From: Candidatus Lutibacillus vidarii
Lineage (GTDB): Bacteria > Actinomycetota > Actinomycetes > Actinomycetales > Dermatophilaceae
Assembly: GCA_016717165.1 (NCBI GenBank)
Contig: JADKGA010000002.1
Location: forward strand, 1,798,001 to 1,862,000
Length of the DNA: 64,000 nucleotides
Direction of reading: 5' to 3'
Position 1 is the first letter of the stretch. Each line of letters begins with the position of its first letter. Positions 55,671-64,000 of the stretch are shown piece by piece. The notes under the pieces were generated by a model. That model did no database searches, was not told the DNA's origin, and saw nothing but the letters and a program-made list of their open reading frames with translations. Both the position numbers and the translations under genes were made by a program.

Positions 55671-56989
55671 GACCGGCCCTGGCCTCGGCGCGGCAGCACG
55701 GCCAGGGATCGACGGACCACGCCCGGCCGGGCTCGGAGGGCCTCGGCGGCGGCCGGTTCGGCCCGGGCGAAGGAGATGAGCATCCCCAGCGCCGCCATCG
55801 TCGTGACCAGGGCGGAGCCGCCCGCGGAGACGAGCGGCAGTGGCACGCCGATGACCGGCAGCAGCCCGATCACCGTGCCGATGTTGACGATGGCCTGAAC
55901 CATGACCCACGCCATGACGCCGACGGTTGCGATCCGCACGAACTGGTCGCTGGCCCCGAGCACCAACCGGTAACAGGCCCAGGCGAGCATGGCGAAGAGG
56001 ATGAGGACGCTCAACGTGCCGGGCAGGCCGAGCTCCTCGCCGATGACCGCGAAGATGAAGTCGTTGTGTGCCGACGGCAGCCAGCCCTGCTTCTCCCGGC
56101 TGGCGCCGAGGCCGACCCCCCACCATCCGCCGTCGGCGAGGGCGAACAGGCCGTGGACGGTCTGGCCGCACTCGGCGCTGTCGGGGTTGGAACAGCTGGC
56201 CGAAAGCCAGGTCGTGATCCGACCCATCCGGTCCTCGCTGGTGAACACGAAGGCGGCGACGACGGCCCCGGCGGCGAGGGCGGCCCCCACGAAGGCCCGC
56301 GTCGGGACCCCGGCCGCGAAGAGGACGGCCGCGACGATCGCGAGGAGGATCAGGCTGGTCCCCAAGTCGTGGCCGCGCAGGACGAGCCCGATGACCAGCA
56401 CCGCGATCGGGACGAGAAAGGGCACGACGACGTGGCGGTAGCGACCGAGCAGGGTGCGCTTCTTGGCGAGGATGACGGCCCCGACGAGGATCAGCGCGAT
56501 CTTGGCCAGCTCGGAGGGCTGGATCGACACCGGCCCGAGGGCGAGCCAGTTGCGGTTGCCGTTGACCGTCACGCCCATCCCGGTGAACACCAGCGCCTGC
56601 AGGCCGATCGCGGCGAGGAGCGCCGGCACGGCGAGAAGGCGGTAGCCCCGCACCGGGATGCGGGTGGCGACCAGCGCCGTGACGGTACCGATGATCGCGA
56701 AGAGGGCCTGGTTCCCGAAAACCGCGAAGATCGAGCCCTTGGACTCGTACGCGTCGATGCTCGAGGCCGACAGGACCATGACCAGGCCGAAGGCCACCAG
56801 GGCGATCGTGGAGCCGACGAGGACGTAGTAGGTCGCCAGCGGGGACTCCAGCCAGTGCGCGAGAGACCGGCGCACCCCCTCGCCGCGACGGGGGGCCGTC
56901 GGCGCAGCGGACTGGCGAGCCTTCTCGGCAGCGGTGTGATGGGCGGTGCTCTGACGGGCAGTGGCGGCAGTGTCGACGGGGGTGGTCAT
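55667..56989 (-). CDS. ftsW: Peptidoglycan glycosyltransferase FtsW
   Basis: A 440-residue SEDS polymerase with about ten helices. IQPSELAKIALILVGA, the GRITTWLS region and HNDFIFAVIGEELGLPG are diagnostic. A Thr/Ala-rich cytoplasmic tail precedes helix 1 near residue 55. Partner is the FtsI transpeptidase encoded at the end of the window. Confidence 0.97.
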   Translation of the reverse strand: MTTPVDTAATARQSTAHHTAAEKARQSAAPTAPRRGEGVRRSLAHWLESPLATYYVLVGSTIALVAFGLVMVLSASSIDAYESKGSIFAVFGNQALFAIIGTVTALVATRIPVRGYRLLAVPALLAAIGLQALVFTGMGVTVNGNRNWLALGPVSIQPSELAKIALILVGAVILAKKRTLLGRYRHVVVPFLVPIAVLVIGLVLRGHDLGTSLILLAIVAAVLFAAGVPTRAFVGAALAAGAVVAAFVFTSEDRMGRITTWLSASCSNPDSAECGQTVHGLFALADGGWWGVGLGASREKQGWLPSAHNDFIFAVIGEELGLPGTLSVLILFAMLAWACYRLVLGASDQFVRIATVGVMAWVMVQAIVNIGTVIGLLPVIGVPLPLVSAGGSALVTTMAALGMLISFARAEPAAAEALRARPGVVRRSLAVLPRRGQGRS

Positions 56990-57002
56990 CGGCGGCCCCC
57001 TC

Positions 57003-58544
57003 TCACTGCGCGGTGTCGGCGTGTCGCCGGACGGCCTCGGCGAAGGCGTCGCCGCGCTGGCCGTAGCTGGTGAACATATCGAGGGACGCCGCGGCCGGCG
57101 AGAGCAGCACGACATCACCGGGTGAGGCGAGCCGGGCCGCGTGGCCGACGACGAGATCCATCACCCCAGTGTCGGTCTCGGAGACGTCGACGACCGGCAC
57201 ATCGGGCGCGTGTCGGGCCAGCGAGGTCGCGATGACGTGCCGGTCGACCCCGAGGAGGACGACGCCGCGGAGCCGTTCGGCATATCTGGCGACCAGGGAG
57301 TCCACGTCGGCCCCCTTGAGCTGTCCGCCCGCCACCCAGACGACCGACTCGTATGCCGCCAGGGCCGCACCCGCCGCGTGGGGGTTCGTCGCCTTGGAGT
57401 CGTCGACGAAGAGGACACCCTCGACGGTGGCGACCTCAGCGATCCGGTGGGCGTCGGGGCGGAACGAGCGCAGGCCGTCCCGGACGGCGAGCGGACCCAC
57501 CCCGTAGGCGCGGGCCAGGGCGGCGGCGGCGAGGGCGTTGGCGACATAGTGCGGGGCCAGGCTGGTGCCCGCGCCGCGCAGGTCGGCCAGCGAGCCCAGC
57601 TCAGCGGCCGAGTGCGCCCGCTGCTCGACGAAGGCCCGGTCGGCGAGGATGTCGTCGACCACCCCGAGCATCGACAGCGCGGGGATCCCGAGGGTGAAGC
57701 CCACGGCGCGGCAGCCCTCGACGACGTCGGCGTCGCGGACCAGCTGCTCGGTCTGCGGGTCGTCGACGTTGTAGATGCAGGCCAGGTGGGTGTTGGCGTA
57801 GACCTTCCCCTTGGCGGCGAGGTACTCGGCATACGAGCCGTGCCAGTCGATGTGGTCCGGCGCAACATTGAGGCAGGCCGAGGCGACCGCGGCGATGGTG
57901 TGTGACCAGTGCAGCTGGAAGCTCGACAGCTCGACGGCGATGACATCGAAGGGCTGCGGGTGGAGCACCGCCTCGACAATGGGCGTGCCGACATTGCCGG
58001 CGGCGACCGCGCGGAGCCCGGCCGCGGAGAGGATCGAGGCGAGCATCTTCACCGTCGTCGTCTTGCCGTTCGTCCCGGTGACAGTCAGCCACGGGGCAGC
58101 GCCCTCGGCGGGCCGCATCCGCCAGGCCAGCTCGACCTCACCCCACACGGGGATGCCGGCCGCGGCCGCGGCGAGCATAAGCGGGTCGGTGGGCCGCACG
58201 CCCGGGGAGACGATGACCAGCTCGGCGCCGGTGACGGCGGACAGGGCCGACTCCCCCACCCCGTTCGGGTCACCGAGGAGGATGCGGGCACCGAGGATCT
58301 CCAGGATCGTCCCGCGTTCGGCGATGATGCCGGTGGCGTCGGGCGAGACGATGGTGACCCGCGCGCCGCGTTCGAGGAGGGCGTCCGCGGCGGCGAAGCC
58401 GCTCAGTCCCAGCCCGACGACGGTGACCCGCAGGCCGGCCCAGTCGGCGCCGCCGTGGGTCAGCCCGGGTCGTGGGTCGACGGCGGGTGCGGGGCTCGGG
58501 TCCTGCGGCATCGACGGCGTGCTGTCCTCCGGCGGAATGCTCAC
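57003..58544 (-). CDS. murD: UDP-N-acetylmuramoylalanine-D-glutamate ligase
   Basis: A 513-residue Mur ligase adding D-Glu. VTVVGLGLSGFAAADALLER, P-loop TVTGTNGKTTTVKML, and FVDDSKATNPHAAGAAL. An N-terminal Pro-rich extension of about 35 residues is not conserved. GTG start overlaps mraY (GTGA). Confidence 0.97.
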   Translation of the reverse strand: MSIPPEDSTPSMPQDPSPAPAVDPRPGLTHGGADWAGLRVTVVGLGLSGFAAADALLERGARVTIVSPDATGIIAERGTILEILGARILLGDPNGVGESALSAVTGAELVIVSPGVRPTDPLMLAAAAAGIPVWGEVELAWRMRPAEGAAPWLTVTGTNGKTTTVKMLASILSAAGLRAVAAGNVGTPIVEAVLHPQPFDVIAVELSSFQLHWSHTIAAVASACLNVAPDHIDWHGSYAEYLAAKGKVYANTHLACIYNVDDPQTEQLVRDADVVEGCRAVGFTLGIPALSMLGVVDDILADRAFVEQRAHSAAELGSLADLRGAGTSLAPHYVANALAAAALARAYGVGPLAVRDGLRSFRPDAHRIAEVATVEGVLFVDDSKATNPHAAGAALAAYESVVWVAGGQLKGADVDSLVARYAERLRGVVLLGVDRHVIATSLARHAPDVPVVDVSETDTGVMDLVVGHAARLASPGDVVLLSPAAASLDMFTSYGQRGDAFAEAVRRHADTAQ

Positions 58545-59620
58545 GAGGTCCCCACCACCCACTCGGCGTAGAAGATGCCCAGCCCCAGCGCGACGAACAG
58601 GCCGGCGATGATCCAGAACCGGACGGTCACGGTGATCTCCTGCCACCCCACCATCTCGAAGTGGTGGTGCAGCGGGGCCATCCGGAAGACCCGTTGTCGG
58701 GTCGTCTTGAAGAAGCCGACCTGGATCATCACCGAGAGCACCTCGATGAGGAAGAGTCCGGCGAGGATGACGGCAAGAAGCTCGGTCCGGGTGGTGATCG
58801 CCAGGCCGGCCAGCGCGCCACCGAGGGCGAGCGACCCGGTGTCGCCCATGAAGATCTTCGCCGGCGCGGTGTTCCACCAGAGGAAGCCGAAGCACGCCCC
58901 CATCCCGGCTGCGGCGATGATCGCCAGGTCGAGCGGGTCGCGGACCTCGTAGCACTTGATGCCGGGGTTGGTCTGGCAGTTCTGGTTCGAGGTCCACACG
59001 GCGATGAGCAGGTACGCCCCGAAGACCATGGTCGAGGCCCCGGTCGCGAGCCCGTCGAGGCCGTCGGTGAGGTTCACCCCGTTCGACATACCGGCGATGA
59101 TGATATTGGCCCAGATGACGAACAGGGCCACGCCCACCGCGGAGAAGGCGAACGGGTTGACCTGGATGTCCCGGACGAACGAGAGGTATGGCGAGGCCGG
59201 GGTCACATAGTTCGCGTTCTCCATCCGAAGGGCGAGGACGGCGAAGACGATCCCGACGACGGCCTGGCCCACGAGCTTCTGGACGGTCCGCAGCCCGAGG
59301 CTGCGCTGCCGGGAGATCTTGATGTAGTCGTCGAGGAAACCGACGAAGCCGAGGCCGGTCATGAGGAAGAGGACGAGCAGCCCACTGGCCGACGGCGGCT
59401 CCATCGTCGTGACATGGGCGAGGACGTAGCCGAGCAGCGACGCGCCGATGATGACGGCGCCGCCCATCGTCGGCGTCCCGCGCTTGGTGTGGTGGGCCGT
59501 GGGACCGTCGTCCCGGATGAACTGGCCGTAGCCTTTCCGGACGAGGAACCGAATGAACAGTGGGGTGCCCAGGAGCGCGGTCACCAAGGAGACGACGGCG
59601 CCGGCCAGCACTGCCTTCAC
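58541..59620 (-). CDS. mraY: Phospho-MurNAc-pentapeptide transferase
   Basis: A 359-residue membrane enzyme making lipid I from UDP-MurNAc-pentapeptide and undecaprenyl phosphate. Ten helices; HHTKRGTPTMGG, GFLDDYIKI, NLTDGLDGLATG, the catalytic DTGSLALGG and PLHHHFE are all present. GTG start overlaps murF (GTGA). Confidence 0.98.
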   Translation of the reverse strand: MKAVLAGAVVSLVTALLGTPLFIRFLVRKGYGQFIRDDGPTAHHTKRGTPTMGGAVIIGASLLGYVLAHVTTMEPPSASGLLVLFLMTGLGFVGFLDDYIKISRQRSLGLRTVQKLVGQAVVGIVFAVLALRMENANYVTPASPYLSFVRDIQVNPFAFSAVGVALFVIWANIIIAGMSNGVNLTDGLDGLATGASTMVFGAYLLIAVWTSNQNCQTNPGIKCYEVRDPLDLAIIAAAGMGACFGFLWWNTAPAKIFMGDTGSLALGGALAGLAITTRTELLAVILAGLFLIEVLSVMIQVGFFKTTRQRVFRMAPLHHHFEMVGWQEITVTVRFWIIAGLFVALGLGIFYAEWVVGTS

Positions 59621-61017
59621 GGCGCCACCTCCTCCTGCGTCAACCGGTCCCCGAGAAACCGTAGCCCGGCGTCGCGGCTGGACTTGAGCAACACGACGTC
59701 GCCGGGGCGACATTCGTGGCGAAGCAGGGAGTATGCCGCGTCCGAGTCCGGCGAGGTCCGGGCGCGGGTGTCTGTCCCGGCCGAGGTCGCGCCCTCAGCG
59801 ATCGGTGCGGCGCCGGCCCCGACCGCGAGGATCTGGTCGACGCCGTGCTCGGCGGCATAGCGACCGACCTCGGCGTGCAGGGCGGACGAGTCGGGACCCA
59901 TCTCCAGCATCTCCCCAAGGACCGCCCAGGTCCGGCGGCGCGGCCGACCGGCCGGGGTGCCGATCGACGTCAAGGCACGGATCGCGGCCCGGACCGAGTC
60001 CGGGTTGGCGTTGTAGGCGTCGTTGACGATGGTGACCCCGTCGGCGCGTTCGTGGACCTCCATCCGCCACCGGCTCGCGGCGCGAGCGTGGCTGAGGGCG
60101 GTGGCGACCTCCTCGAGGCGCATCCCCACCTCGAGGGCGACGGCAGCCACCGACAGCGCGTTGCCGACGTGGTGGCGGCCGTGCAGAGCCAGGGTCACCG
60201 GCGCCCGGCCAGCCGCGGCAACGAGCGTGAAGGCGGGTCGGCCGAGGTCGTCCAGCACGACGTCCTCCGCCCGGATCACGGCCTTCGCCGACTCGCCGAC
60301 GAGGACGACCCGCGCCGCGGTCCGCGCCGCCATGGCAGCGACGACCGGGTCGTCGGCGTTGAGGACCGCCAAGCCGGTGGCGGGCAGGGCCTCGACGAGC
60401 TCGGCCTTCGCCGTGGCGATCGCCTCGGTCGACCCGAACTCCCCGAGGTGGGCCACCCCGACGTTGAGAACCACCCCGATCGTCGGGGGCGCGACCCGGG
60501 CGAGATAGGCGATATGGCCGATGCCTCGGGCGCCCATCTCCGCGACGAGGTACCGCGTGGCCACGTCGACCCGGCAGACCGTGAGCGGGACACCGATCTC
60601 GGAGTTGAGCGAGTTGACCGGGGCCACCGTGGGCCCGTCCGTCTCTAGCACGGCCGCGAGGAGGTCCTTGGTGCTCGTCTTCCCCGATGAGCCGGTCACG
60701 CCGATGACGGTCAGCTGCGGGAGCCGCCGGATGACCTCGCGGGCCAGCGCCCCGAAGGCGGTCTGGGAGTCCGGGACGACGACGCACGGCAGGTCGTCGA
60801 CGACCCGCTCCGCGAGGACCGCGACCGCCCCGTGCTCGGCCGCCGAGGCGGCATACCGGTGGCCGTCGGCGTGCTCACCGACCCGGGCGACGTAGAGGCT
60901 CCCCGGGCGGCACTCCCGGGAGTCGGTCGTCACCGGCCCGCTCACCGTGGTGGCTGGGTCGCCATGGAGGCGACCCTGGGTCGCCTCCGCGATCTCCGCC
61001 AGCGTCAGGGGGATCAT
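59617..61017 (-). CDS. murF: UDP-MurNAc-tripeptide D-Ala-D-Ala ligase
   Basis: A 466-residue Mur ligase adding D-Ala-D-Ala. Substrate domain VSGPVTTDSRECRPGSLYVA, P-loop GVTGSSGKTSTKDLLAAVL, and VNDAYNANPDSVRAAI. ATG overlaps murE (ATGA). Confidence 0.97.
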   Translation of the reverse strand: MIPLTLAEIAEATQGRLHGDPATTVSGPVTTDSRECRPGSLYVARVGEHADGHRYAASAAEHGAVAVLAERVVDDLPCVVVPDSQTAFGALAREVIRRLPQLTVIGVTGSSGKTSTKDLLAAVLETDGPTVAPVNSLNSEIGVPLTVCRVDVATRYLVAEMGARGIGHIAYLARVAPPTIGVVLNVGVAHLGEFGSTEAIATAKAELVEALPATGLAVLNADDPVVAAMAARTAARVVLVGESAKAVIRAEDVVLDDLGRPAFTLVAAAGRAPVTLALHGRHHVGNALSVAAVALEVGMRLEEVATALSHARAASRWRMEVHERADGVTIVNDAYNANPDSVRAAIRALTSIGTPAGRPRRRTWAVLGEMLEMGPDSSALHAEVGRYAAEHGVDQILAVGAGAAPIAEGATSAGTDTRARTSPDSDAAYSLLRHECRPGDVVLLKSSRDAGLRFLGDRLTQEEVAP

Positions 61018-62582
61018 GGCTGCTCCCCCGGCCGGTATGCCGTGCCGGTCAGCGCGGCCCGGCAGGCCTCGACATCGTCGAAGGGGTGGACGACGCCGGC
61101 GATCTCCTGGCCACGCTCGTGCCCCTTGCCGAGGACGAGGACCGTGTCGTCAGGTCCGGCGCCGCCCACCGCGGCGGCGATGGCGGCCGCGCGCGAGCCG
61201 ACCTCCTGCACGGATGCCGCGGAGCCCTCCCGGGCCCCGGCGAGCAGCGCCGCCCGGATCACCGCCGGGTCCTCCCCCCGCGGGTTGTCGTCGGTGACGA
61301 CGACCAGATCTGCTCCCCGGGCGGCCTCGGCGCCCATCGTGGTGCGCTTGGCGCGGTCCCGGTCCCCGCCGGCTCCGAGGACGACGACGAGCCGCCCGGG
61401 CGTGGTGTCGCGCAGGGCCACCAGGGCGGCGTGCACCGCCTCGGGTGTGTGGGCGTAGTCGACGACGACCCGCGGGGCACCGGTGCCGGGGGTGTCGACG
61501 CGCTCCATCCGCCCCGGCACGTGTGGGTCCGCGAGCAGGCCGGCCTCGACCTCGGCCGGGGTGAGCCCGGCCGCGAGCAGCAGACCGGCCGCGAGCGCCG
61601 TATTGGTGACATTGAAGGCCCCGGGAAGAGCAGACCTCAGGGTGAGGGTGAGACTTTGTCCGACCAGGTCGAAGGTCGGCCAGGGGCCCGGGACGATCAG
61701 CAGCTCGTCCTCACCAGGCTGCTGTGCCGAGGTTCCCTCGTCATGGGTCCGCAGCGTGGTGACGGGCACGCTGGCTCGCGCGGCCAGGCGCCGCCCCCAG
61801 TCGTCGTCGACGCAGACGACTGCCGTGACCGCGTGCTCCGGGGTGAACAGGGACGCCTTGGCGTCGAAGTACTCCGCCATGTCCGCGTGGAAGTCGAGGT
61901 GGTCCTGGCTGAGGTTGGTGAAGCCCGCAACGTCATACCGCAGCCCGTCGACCCGATGTTGCGCCAGGGCGTGACTGGATACCTCCATGACGACGGTCTG
62001 CACGCCGGCCTCTCGCATGACCGCGAGGATCGCCATGAGGTCGGTCGCCTCCGGGGTGGTCCGCACCGACCGCAGAACGGTCGTCCCGGCTCGGGTCTCC
62101 ACCGTCCCGATCAGCCCGGTCTCCCGGCCGGCGGCACGCAGCGCCGACTCGACGAGGTATGCCGTCGTTGTCTTGCCGTTGGTGCCCGTGATCCCGATGA
62201 GCTGGAGCGCGTCCGCCGGGTGGTCGTAGACGAGTGCGGCGATCTCGCCGAGGACCCGGCGCGGGTCGGTGACGACGAGCAACGGCACCGTGCCGCCGAG
62301 GGCGCCCGAGGCGTCGAGGCGGCGCTGTCCCTCCAGATCGGTGAGGACCGCCACCGCTCCCGCGGTCAGCGCCGCGGCAGCGAAGTCCGCACCGTGGGCG
62401 TGCTGGCCGGGCAGGGCGGCATACAGGTCACCAGGGAGGACGGTGCGCGAGTCGAGCGAGACCCCGGTGACCGTCACCGCGCCAGCGTGTTCTGGGCACC
62501 GAACCCCGAGCAGGTCGGCGGCCTCCGCGAGGGTGACGCCCGGTGTCCGGCGGGGGCGAAGGGGGCTGGGCGCCACGGCCAT
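61014..62582 (-). CDS. murE: UDP-MurNAc-dipeptide meso-diaminopimelate ligase
   Basis: A 522-residue Mur ligase. VSLDSRTVLPGDLYAALPG, GITGTNGKTTTAYLVE, YAHTPEAVHAAL and VTDDNPRGEDP are clear; DNPR marks the meso-diaminopimelate-specific form and so predicts DAP-type peptidoglycan. Confidence 0.97.
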   Translation of the reverse strand: MAVAPSPLRPRRTPGVTLAEAADLLGVRCPEHAGAVTVTGVSLDSRTVLPGDLYAALPGQHAHGADFAAAALTAGAVAVLTDLEGQRRLDASGALGGTVPLLVVTDPRRVLGEIAALVYDHPADALQLIGITGTNGKTTTAYLVESALRAAGRETGLIGTVETRAGTTVLRSVRTTPEATDLMAILAVMREAGVQTVVMEVSSHALAQHRVDGLRYDVAGFTNLSQDHLDFHADMAEYFDAKASLFTPEHAVTAVVCVDDDWGRRLAARASVPVTTLRTHDEGTSAQQPGEDELLIVPGPWPTFDLVGQSLTLTLRSALPGAFNVTNTALAAGLLLAAGLTPAEVEAGLLADPHVPGRMERVDTPGTGAPRVVVDYAHTPEAVHAALVALRDTTPGRLVVVLGAGGDRDRAKRTTMGAEAARGADLVVVTDDNPRGEDPAVIRAALLAGAREGSAASVQEVGSRAAAIAAAVGGAGPDDTVLVLGKGHERGQEIAGVVHPFDDVEACRAALTGTAYRPGEQP

Positions 62583-62612
62583 CAGGGTACTCGCGCGGTC
62601 GCCGGGCCCGGG

Positions 62613-64000
62613 TCAGGGCTTGAGCGTGCGGGGGTCGGTGGCCGCGTCAGGAGCCGTCAGAGGGTACTTCGGCGCGGGCGCGACGCTCGGGGGAACGCCG
62701 TACTTCTGCAGCGCGAAGGTCATGACCTGCTTGAAGATCGGGGCGCCGAGCAGGCCGCCGTAGTGGATGCCGACCGGGGCCTGGACGGTGACCGCGACGA
62801 CGAACCTCGGGTCGTCGGCTGGCGCGTACCCGATGAAGGAGGCGGTGTAGCCGCTATAACCCTTGAAGCCGGGCCTGATGACATACCGGTCGGCGGTGCC
62901 CGTCTTGCCGGCCACCCGGTAGCCCGGGATTGCCGCCTGGGGAGCCGTGCCGCCCGGCCCGACGACCTCCTCGAGCATCCCGGTCACCTGGGCCGCCGTC
63001 TCCGCGGAGACGACCCGCACCGGCGTCGTCGCTGGGGCTGGGTCGACGCTGCCGTCGGAGGTCACGGTGCCCTCGATGAGCGTCGGGGGCACCCGCAAGC
63101 CGCCGTTGGCGATGGTCTGGTAGACACTGGCGGCCTGGATGGCGTTGAGCGAGTAGCCCTGGCCGAAGAGGATGGTGTACCGCTGTGAGCCGCTCATCTT
63201 CTCCGGCCGGGCGAGGATGCCCGGCGACTCGCCCGGGAAGCCGACCCCGGTCGGCGAGTCGATGCCGAACTTGCGGAAGTAGCCGTCGATGGTCTGCGGG
63301 CTCAGCTGCTCGCCGACGAGCATCGTCCCGATATTGCTCGACTTCGCGAGCACCCCAGCGAGCGTGAGACTCAGCGTGCGGTGCTCGTTGTGGTCGCTGA
63401 AGGACCGGTCGGAGCGGTGCAGCCGGTTCGGGACGATGACCGGCGTGGTCGGGGTGGCTTTGCCCTCCTCGAGCGCAGCGGCCGCGGTCATGATCTTGCC
63501 GGTGGAACCAGGCTCGTAGATCTCCTGGAAGGCCCGGTTCTCGCGCAGCGCAGGGTCGACCGACGCGGGCTTGGCCGGGTCGAAGGTCGGCGCGGTCGCG
63601 ACGACGAGGAGGCGGCCGGTCTTGACCTCCATGACGATGACATAGCCGGCCTGGGCATGGCTCTTGCGGACCGTCTCGGCGATGGCGTTCTGGGCGACAT
63701 ACTGAAGGTCCGCGTCGATCGTCGTGCGGACATCGGCCCCGTCGACCTGCGCCGTCAGGACCTCCTCGGTCCCGGCGATGGGGGCGCCATACCGGGTCCG
63801 CTGGAAGACTGTCTTGCCCGGGGTACCGGCCAGCGTCTTGTCGGCCAGCTTCTCCACACCGGTCGCTCCCGAGCCGTCGCTGCCGTAGGCGAAGCCCACC
63901 AGGGCCGCCCCGGTGCCGGCGGTCGGGTAGACGCGGGTCGAGGTCGTCTCGCTGTAGATCCCGTTGATGCCCAGGGCGGCGATCTGGTGCCACACCGTCG
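62613..64000 (-). CDS. ftsI: FtsI/PBP2-type transpeptidase, N-terminus beyond window
   Basis: At least 462 residues of a class B penicillin-binding protein that crosslinks septal peptidoglycan; the 5' end lies outside. Active-site motifs: Ser in YEPGSTGKIMTAAAALEEG (SxxK), KSSNIGTMLV (SxN), and VAGKTGTADRY (KTG). The residue before the Lys is Gly, where STFK is more usual. About 30 bp separate it from murE. Partner of FtsW. Confidence 0.93.
   Translation of the reverse strand, partial: TVWHQIAALGINGIYSETTSTRVYPTAGTGAALVGFAYGSDGSGATGVEKLADKTLAGTPGKTVFQRTRYGAPIAGTEEVLTAQVDGADVRTTIDADLQYVAQNAIAETVRKSHAQAGYVIVMEVKTGRLLVVATAPTFDPAKPASVDPALRENRAFQEIYEPGSTGKIMTAAAALEEGKATPTTPVIVPNRLHRSDRSFSDHNEHRTLSLTLAGVLAKSSNIGTMLVGEQLSPQTIDGYFRKFGIDSPTGVGFPGESPGILARPEKMSGSQRYTILFGQGYSLNAIQAASVYQTIANGGLRVPPTLIEGTVTSDGSVDPAPATTPVRVVSAETAAQVTGMLEEVVGPGGTAPQAAIPGYRVAGKTGTADRYVIRPGFKGYSGYTASFIGYAPADDPRFVVAVTVQAPVGIHYGGLLGAPIFKQVMTFALQKYGVPPSVAPAPKYPLTAPDAATDPRTLKP

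Overview
The window is chromosomal DNA of a high-GC actinobacterium. The gene order is the conserved actinobacterial core: tyrS, a TPR protein and a HAD phosphatase; infC-rpmI-rplT; pheST; arg; his; dnaE; lspA; and murE-murF-mraY-murD-ftsW-murG-murC-ftsQ-ftsZ-pgeF-yggS-sepF-yggT-divIVA. MurE carries the DNPR motif of meso-diaminopimelate enzymes. A member of Micrococcales, perhaps near Intrasporangiaceae/Dermatophilaceae, fits best, but this is an impression and not a computed placement. Nearly all genes read on the minus strand, so transcription runs from high to low coordinates.

Layout, low to high coordinates. 0-2.3 kb: the start of a truncated small gene, a glycerol-3-phosphate-phosphatase-like HAD enzyme and a TPR protein split by a one-base frameshift. 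2.3-7.8 kb: one complete rRNA operon (16S-23S-5S, minus strand) with promoter, antitermination leader, 23S processing stem and terminator; it separates tyrS from the TPR gene. 8.2-13.3 kb: tyrS, an F420-type nitroreductase homologue, an APH-like kinase, a 3-methyladenine glycosylase, a double-hotdog thioesterase and a membrane protein. 13.3-19.7 kb: argC-J-B-D-R-H with an ArgR-type operator before argC; argF and argG are missing from the cluster and argD has a frameshift near its start. 19.7-26.2 kb: pheST, a PadR regulator, an rRNA methyltransferase, and infC-rpmI-rplT, with infC probably starting at AUC. 26.2-27.0 kb: a gene-free stretch with two 89% identical structured direct repeats. 27-29.5 kb: an MFS transporter and a penicillin-binding-fold/DUF952 fusion. 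29.5-35.8 kb: hisD-C-B-x-H-y-priA-sseB. 35.9-38.4 kb: an MFS transporter, then an SPFH membrane protein with a ribbon-helix-helix protein behind a 16-bp palindrome. 38.4-45.1 kb: oligopeptidase B, an HTH_42 protein and dnaE. 45.3-47.2 kb: rluD-like, lspA and a DksA/TraR protein. 47.3-64 kb: divIVA and the division/cell-wall cluster up to a truncated ftsI.

Most adjacent genes overlap as ATGA or GTGA, so the arg, his and mur/fts blocks look translationally coupled. Several single genes have a TANNNT box 6-7 nt before the start codon and are probably leaderless.

The most unusual signal is a word, GTATGCCG/CGGCATAC, present roughly 50 times on both strands, in all coding phases and between genes, about twenty times more often than base composition predicts. 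Next come the tandem structured repeats upstream of infC, the SPFH-RHH unit with its operator, and the serine-hydrolase/DUF952 fusion.
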